Source: Pseudomonas aylmerensis
Lineage (GTDB): Bacteria > Pseudomonadota > Gammaproteobacteria > Pseudomonadales > Pseudomonadaceae
DNA length: 64,000 bases
Direction of reading: 5' to 3'
Assembly (NCBI RefSeq): GCF_001702265.1
Contig: NZ_MAUE01000024.1
Span: 1-64,000 of the forward strand
Part shown: piece by piece, positions 59,616-64,000 of the stretch
Layout: each line of letters starts with the position of its first letter
Position numbering within the stretch: the stretch's first letter is position 1
Position numbers and translations under genes: made by a program
Notes under the pieces: generated by a model
What the model saw: the letters and a program-made list of their open reading frames with translations, nothing else
What the model was told of the DNA's origin: nothing
Database searches by the model: none

Positions 59616-60560
59616 ATGCTTCCGTCCTTCTCATCCATCGTATCTCGCCTGAGGCTCAAGCAATTGCGCCTCTTGATTGCCCTCGACGAGCACGGCTCGG
59701 TGCGCAAGGCGTCGGAGATCATGGCGCTGTCTCAACCCGGTGCCACCAAGGCATTGCAGGAAATCGAAACCATCTTCGGCTCAAGCCTCTTCGAACGCAC
59801 GAGCAAAGGTTTGGAAGCCAACGACCTAGGCCGCTGCGTGATTCGTTATGCGCGTTTGATTCACACCGACCTCGAGCACCTTCGCGAGGAAATGGTCGGC
59901 ATTCTCAAGGGACACGGTGGACGCCTGGCGGTGGGCACCATCATGGGAGCCGTGCCGGCATTGGTGGAGAGCCTGGCGCGCCTTCGCGATAAACAGCCGG
60001 AGCTGTCGATTGCAATTGTCGAGGACACCAGCTCGCGGCTATTGAGCTTGCTGGATCAGGGTCGGTTGGATGTGGCGATCTGTCGAACCAGCGTCAGCCC
60101 ACGCCCGACGGCTTACCAAACCCGTTTCCGCGCACAGGAGCCGCTGGTCGTGGTGGCCAACCCGGGGCATCGACTGGCCCGCGCGCAGACGCTGCAACTC
60201 GCCGACCTCATGGACAGCCATTGGGTAGTCTTCCCGGTGAATATGCCCATGCGTCTGACTTTGGAACGCGAGTTTCGCCAAGTGGGGTTGAGCTTCCCGC
60301 TGTACGCCATCGAGACCTCATCGACATTCACGACCTTGTCGCTGTTGCTCAAGGACCCGAACCTGGTCGCCGTCATGCCGAACGATGTGGCGCAAATGGC
60401 ACTCGACCACGGCATGTTGGTCAAGCTGGCGTTGACCATTCAGTCGACCAGCGAGCCCTATGAAATCGTGACGCGGGCCGATGTGGAGTACACGGCGCCG
60501 ATGGTTCTGTTGATTGAAGAACTCACCGGTGCAAGCGTGAGCCCAGCAGCAGGCGTTTGA
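59616..60560 (+). CDS. LysR family regulator of the galactarate cluster
   Basis: A 314-aa LysR regulator. The helix-turn-helix covers GSVRKASEIMALSQPGATKALQ (key SVRKASEIMALSQPGAT, about residues 30-46), and the whole resembles sugar-responsive GbpR-type members. It is divergent from the FAH-family gene; the spacer contains AGTTA and TAACT arms (59581-59602), a possible binding site. Confidence 0.9.
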   Translation: MLPSFSSIVSRLRLKQLRLLIALDEHGSVRKASEIMALSQPGATKALQEIETIFGSSLFERTSKGLEANDLGRCVIRYARLIHTDLEHLREEMVGILKGHGGRLAVGTIMGAVPALVESLARLRDKQPELSIAIVEDTSSRLLSLLDQGRLDVAICRTSVSPRPTAYQTRFRAQEPLVVVANPGHRLARAQTLQLADLMDSHWVVFPVNMPMRLTLEREFRQVGLSFPLYAIETSSTFTTLSLLLKDPNLVAVMPNDVAQMALDHGMLVKLALTIQSTSEPYEIVTRADVEYTAPMVLLIEELTGASVSPAAGV

Positions 60561-60581
60561 TAGGACTGAAGCGTCCCGTGT

Positions 60582-61709
60582 TCAAGTACCTGCGCCGTTG
60601 AACATGCTCACCAGGCTGTGCGGTGCGTCGTCACCAAACAGCAACTCATGCAGTTCATTGCACTCTGCAGCCGTTTGCGCGCTGCGCGGGAACATCGCCT
60701 GTTCGTACGCGTGCAGCGCGGCTTCGACGTCATCCGGGTGTGAGGCGATGGCTTTGCCGAGTTCGGCGCCATCGTACATGGCCAGGTTGGCACCTTCGCC
60801 ATTCGGGGCTGCAAGGTGTGCGGCATCCCCCACCAGCGTCACGCCCGGCACTCGGTTCCAGTGGTGTTCAACCGGCAGCGTGAAGAGCGGGCGCCATACC
60901 AGTTCGGTGTCACTGTGGGTAATCAGTGCCGTGATGGCAGGGGACCAGCCTGTGAATACCTGCGCGATCCGTGCTGCCGCTGTTGGCGTGTGAGTGAAAT
61001 CGATGGCGGCAAACCACTCCTGGGGCGCGGTGATGGCGACATAGGTGTGCAGCGTGGAGCCCGCCTCACGGTGCGCCTGGATGCCTTTTGCGGGTTGCAC
61101 GGCGAACATCGCACCGCCCCCTACCGCCTGGGCGGTGGCGGGGTGGCGGGTGTCGCTGTCGTACAGGTAGGTTTCAATGAACGAGCGGCCCATGTACTCG
61201 GGGACGGCGGTGCTGAGCAGCGGGCGGACTTTAGACCAGGCACCGTCGGCCCCCACCAGCAGGTCGGTGACAACGTGAGTGCCGTCGGCGAAGGTCACCT
61301 CATGGCGACCCGCGCCCAGGGCACGCACGCTATTGACCTTGTGGCCCCAGCGCACGGTACCGGCAGGCAGTGAATCGAGAAGCATCTTGCGCAGCTCGCC
61401 ACGCATGACCTCGGGACGCCCACCAGTGCCGTCGTCGGGTTGGTCCAACAGAACGGTGCCGTCCCAATCAAGCACTCGAGTCGCCTCGCGACCTTCCAGG
61501 ACAAGGGCGCGGAATTCATCCGTCAGGCCCGCCGCCTGCAAAGCCAGTTGGCCGTTGTAGTCGTGGATGTCGAGCATCCCGCCTTGCGCGCGTGCGGTTG
61601 CCGACGGCTCGGCTTCATAGACCGTGGCGGCAATGCCGTGGACGTGCAGGACACGCGCCAGGATGAGGCCGCCCAGGCCAGCCCCGATGATTGTGACGCA
61701 GGTGTGCAT
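60582..61709 (-). CDS. FAD-dependent monooxygenase (TetX/PHBH family)
   Basis: A 375-aa flavoprotein hydroxylase. The N-terminal FAD-binding fold is VTIIGAGLGGLILARVLHVHG (key GAGLGGL, residues about 8-14), the mid GADGAWSKVRPLLS motif follows, and the DG motif VGDAAHLAAPNGEGANLAMYD lies near residue 305. This family includes aromatic hydroxylases and TetX-like enzymes; no antibiotic role is implied by sequence alone. The start at 61709 follows AGGT. Transcribed alone. Confidence 0.88.
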   Translation of the reverse strand: MHTCVTIIGAGLGGLILARVLHVHGIAATVYEAEPSATARAQGGMLDIHDYNGQLALQAAGLTDEFRALVLEGREATRVLDWDGTVLLDQPDDGTGGRPEVMRGELRKMLLDSLPAGTVRWGHKVNSVRALGAGRHEVTFADGTHVVTDLLVGADGAWSKVRPLLSTAVPEYMGRSFIETYLYDSDTRHPATAQAVGGGAMFAVQPAKGIQAHREAGSTLHTYVAITAPQEWFAAIDFTHTPTAAARIAQVFTGWSPAITALITHSDTELVWRPLFTLPVEHHWNRVPGVTLVGDAAHLAAPNGEGANLAMYDGAELGKAIASHPDDVEAALHAYEQAMFPRSAQTAAECNELHELLFGDDAPHSLVSMFNGAGT

Positions 61710-62026
61710 AAGGTACCTGTTGGCTGTGAGAAAGGGGCCGGCTGCGCGGCATGTCCCGGCCATCGTTGGCCGGAGATTTTTACCCTATTTTGCCGGCAGA
61801 AAGGGGTAGGCCTGCAACCAATGATTGTTCAGCCAAGCCGCGGGGCGCTACAGATCAGGCGCAGTCATTCCAGCGGGGACGTGCAGCGCATCTCCACAGC
61901 CTGCCAGCAATACCAATCCATTCCTCGCAGGGCTGATAGGAATAGGCAAGCCTCACAGATGATCCGGCATAGGTCGGCAGCGGTGACTTGACTACCATCA
62001 GTACTCATTAACCGAGAGGCATATGC
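61710..62026. other. Intergenic region between divergent FAD enzyme and SDR genes
   Basis: About 317 bp without a supported gene. A hairpin CCGGCCA TCGT TGGCCGG (61756-61773) followed by AGATTTTTA resembles a plus-strand terminator, but no plus-strand gene precedes it. Both divergent promoters should lie here. Confidence 0.5.
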
Positions 62027-62860
62027 ATGAGCACTCACAAAACCCTGTTCATCACCGGTATCAGCAGCGGCTTTGGCAAGGCCCTCGCGACCGAGGCATT
62101 AGCGGCCGGTCACCGTGTGATCGGTACCGTGCGTAATGAGGCAGCCCTTGAAGCATTCGAGGCGTTGTCTGCCGAACGTGCCCACGGGGTGATTCTGGAT
62201 GTCACCGACTTTGCGCGGATCGACAGCGTCGTCGCCGACATGGAGACCCGCTACGGCCCGGTGGACGTCCTGGTGAACAACGCCGGGTACGGCCACGAGG
62301 GGATTTTCGAAGAGTCGTCGCTGGAAGACATGCGCCGCCAGTTCGACGTCAACGTGTTCGGCGCAGTTGCCGTGACCAAGGCCTTTGTGCCGTATTTCCG
62401 GGAGCGTCGCCGCGGACACATCATCAACATCACGTCCATGGGCGGCACCATTACTATGCCTGGGATCGCCTACTACTGCGGCAGCAAATTCGCGCTCGAA
62501 GGCATCTCCGACACGCTGAGCAAGGAGCTCAAGCCGTTCAATATCTTCGTGACCGCCGTGGCGCCGGGCTCGTTTCGCACCGATTGGGCCGGCCGCTCCA
62601 TGCAGCGTACGCCGCGCAGCATTGCCGACTACGACGCCAGCTTTGATCCGGTGCGCCAGGCGCGTGAAGCCAAGAGCGGCCACCAATTGGGCGACCCGCA
62701 GAAGGCTGCGCACGCCATGCTGCAGTTGATCGCCAGCGACAATCCACCGGCCCACCTGCTGCTGGGCAGTGACGCGCTGGGATACGTGCGCGAAAAACTT
62801 GAGCAATCCCTGCGCGATATTAGCCACTGGGAGGCACTGACGCGTTCTACGGATGGTTAA
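62027..62860 (+). CDS. SDR family oxidoreductase
   Basis: A 277-aa classical short-chain dehydrogenase. The cofactor motif is LFITGISSGFGKALA (TGxxxGxG, about residues 7-21), NNAG is in DVLVNNAGYGHEG, and the catalytic Ser-Tyr-Lys are in INITSMGGTIT and AYYCGSKFALEG. Substrate unknown. A GAGAGG ribosome binding site supports the ATG at 62027. Confidence 0.92.
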   Translation: MSTHKTLFITGISSGFGKALATEALAAGHRVIGTVRNEAALEAFEALSAERAHGVILDVTDFARIDSVVADMETRYGPVDVLVNNAGYGHEGIFEESSLEDMRRQFDVNVFGAVAVTKAFVPYFRERRRGHIINITSMGGTITMPGIAYYCGSKFALEGISDTLSKELKPFNIFVTAVAPGSFRTDWAGRSMQRTPRSIADYDASFDPVRQAREAKSGHQLGDPQKAAHAMLQLIASDNPPAHLLLGSDALGYVREKLEQSLRDISHWEALTRSTDG

Positions 62861-62951
62861 GAAGCCGGGAATTGGCAAGGGAGGAGGGTGGTTGTCACCC
62901 AGCCGCCTGGCATAAGGCGCGTGTCTTCACGCTGGATGTCTCCTATCGCTC

Positions 62952-64000
62952 TCATACCCAATGATTTTGGAGATTTTCGCTACGCACGATCGCATTGATC
63001 TGCTGCAAGTGACTCATGGACGCCAGAGCCAGGCTTGAGCCTTGGGGGGCATGGAGGGCAGCCTGAGCCAAGACTCTCTGCCGAAACTGGCTGAGCTGGG
63101 CAGGCGTCAGGTACTCGGCTTGGTCTTCCCTCTTACCCTTGATCCGGACCAGCACCTCTTCTGGTAGTTGAGTACTTTTAACTTCGCATCCGAGCAGTAA
63201 AGTGGCCAGATCTGCCAGGCTGCGCACTTCTATTTCCTTAAGTTTGCCGCCGTTTGCACCACCCGACAGTGGGTGATTCTGATTTTGGTATGAATAGAGC
63301 TTGGTGGCGTTGCCCGAGTGGTCATGAATAGGGTGGGAGGAAAGATTCCTGAGTTTTTCAAAACCAAACACTACCGGTATTACCGTGCCTTTATTGAGCA
63401 GGCTCAAATAAGGCGCTTTACCCTGCTCCAACGCCTCGCGTAGTTTGCAAGCCCACTGCGTATAAAGGACCTCCAGCGCTTTACCTTCGAGCACACAGTC
63501 GGGGGCGTTCTCGAACTTAAACGTTATGCTGCGAGGAAGTTTCACCGCGTTGACGCTTTGCTCAGGGGGCGCGGTGAGCAGCTTGCTGGCAGCACCGGAA
63601 ACGATATAGGCATCATGCAGAAAGTTTTGCAGCCACGCGCTACCCTCAGCATCGATAGCCTGGGGATCTTTTATAGCGAGCGTCACCGGCTTGTAAGTCA
63701 GCGAAAGTGGCGAACCTCGATCCGTTGAGTGTGTGAGGATCTGGGTCAAACGGTGTTGCTGGGCGCGGGATGACGCGTTAGAGGGCACAATCCCGAGGCC
63801 TCGTGAGTAGGTACGGGCCTTGGTGCGCAGATTTTTACGGGTCGTGGCATCCGTGGCACTTTCAGGCGTTCGATCAGAGAAAAATACCCGACCATTCAAC
63901 GACTGTGAGCCCCCCTTGGCATCATTGACACCGCCCTTGAGCGAGCCAGAGGTCAGTATTTCCAGGCCCCAGGGGGAACCATGCAGGGCTTCGGGCTTGA
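62952..64000 (-). CDS. Unrecognised protein, C-terminal part only (gene continues past window)
   Basis: Open for 348 codons and still open at the window edge, so the N-terminus is missing; a TTG start at 63899 would cut a continuous frame and is not supported. The product is unlike its neighbours in composition: many Ser, Asn, Gln and Lys, and the DNA is visibly AT-richer. Near the edge the reading is ALHGSPWGLEILTSGSLKGG followed by GRVFFSDRTPES, then a long domain with VIPVVFGFEKL and LKEIEVRSLADL. The HGS...FFS...E spacing loosely resembles ADP-ribosyltransferase folds. No family is assigned; a secreted effector or toxin is conceivable. Confidence 0.75.
   Translation of the reverse strand, partial: KPEALHGSPWGLEILTSGSLKGGVNDAKGGSQSLNGRVFFSDRTPESATDATTRKNLRTKARTYSRGLGIVPSNASSRAQQHRLTQILTHSTDRGSPLSLTYKPVTLAIKDPQAIDAEGSAWLQNFLHDAYIVSGAASKLLTAPPEQSVNAVKLPRSITFKFENAPDCVLEGKALEVLYTQWACKLREALEQGKAPYLSLLNKGTVIPVVFGFEKLRNLSSHPIHDHSGNATKLYSYQNQNHPLSGGANGGKLKEIEVRSLADLATLLLGCEVKSTQLPEEVLVRIKGKREDQAEYLTPAQLSQFRQRVLAQAALHAPQGSSLALASMSHLQQINAIVRSENLQNHWV

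Noticed and set aside
60582-61709. Tetracycline-inactivating enzyme
   Set aside because: The FAD-binding motifs are shared by many hydroxylases, and nothing in the sequence or context points to antibiotic inactivation.
61756-61773. Plus-strand terminator hairpin
   Set aside because: No plus-strand transcript is expected upstream; recorded only in the intergenic entry.

Overview
This 64-kb window is chromosomal DNA of a Pseudomonas, most likely of the P. fluorescens group. The evidence is uniformly GC-rich coding sequence, OprD-family porins, many LysR/LacI/TetR regulators beside small catabolic operons, Pseudomonas-type REP/REPIN palindromes with a REP-associated tyrosine transposase (RAYT), and many protein families typical of that group. 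No rRNA, tRNA, prophage or CRISPR array was seen.

Layout. 1-3470: a methionine-sulfoxide repair island (Tat-signal MsrB, CcdA-thioredoxin fusion DipZ, exported MsrA) with REPINs. 3470-8549: an alpha-E/ATP-grasp pair, a small membrane protein, two tiny hydrophilic proteins and a cation:proton antiporter. 8607-10612: divergent LysR and aldo/keto reductase. 10813-20520: an amino-acid-type ABC uptake system whose ATPase is fused to an aminotransferase, with binding protein, two permeases, DMT transporter, TetR regulator, AstE/AspA-type deacylase, class II aldolase, HAD hydrolase and LysR. 20801-26757: a LacI-controlled ribose-type sugar ABC transporter with a xylulokinase. 26760-28200: RAYT gene flanked by two large composite REP arrays. 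28198-39412: NmrA-like reductase, Lrp regulator with divergent DMT exporter, RlhA (U32), RidA, a FabF paralog with divergent HxlR, an OprD porin, a candidate small RNA, VOC protein, flavin monooxygenase and oxaloacetate decarboxylase. 39640-44420: LacI regulator followed by a phosphatase / organophosphate-antiporter / porin operon. 44453-50337: tripartite RND efflux operon. 50625-53656: second flavin monooxygenase, then an iron-sulfur photolyase and a 51-aa DUF2256 gene. 53821-60560: galactarate catabolism cluster. 60582-62860: FAD monooxygenase and SDR. 62952-64000: the 3' part of an AT-richer, unrecognised gene with a weak ADP-ribosyltransferase-like pattern.

How the genes work together. 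Most of the window is peripheral nutrient uptake and catabolism: each transporter sits with its enzymes and a dedicated regulator, and several palindromic operators can be read between divergent or adjacent genes. The least conventional structure is the composite REP array. Paired inverted REP cores carry long outward-decaying tandem arrays of the REP 5' half, at four loci in the window, two of them bracketing the RAYT gene. One array splits the amino-acid ABC operon between the binding protein and the permeases.
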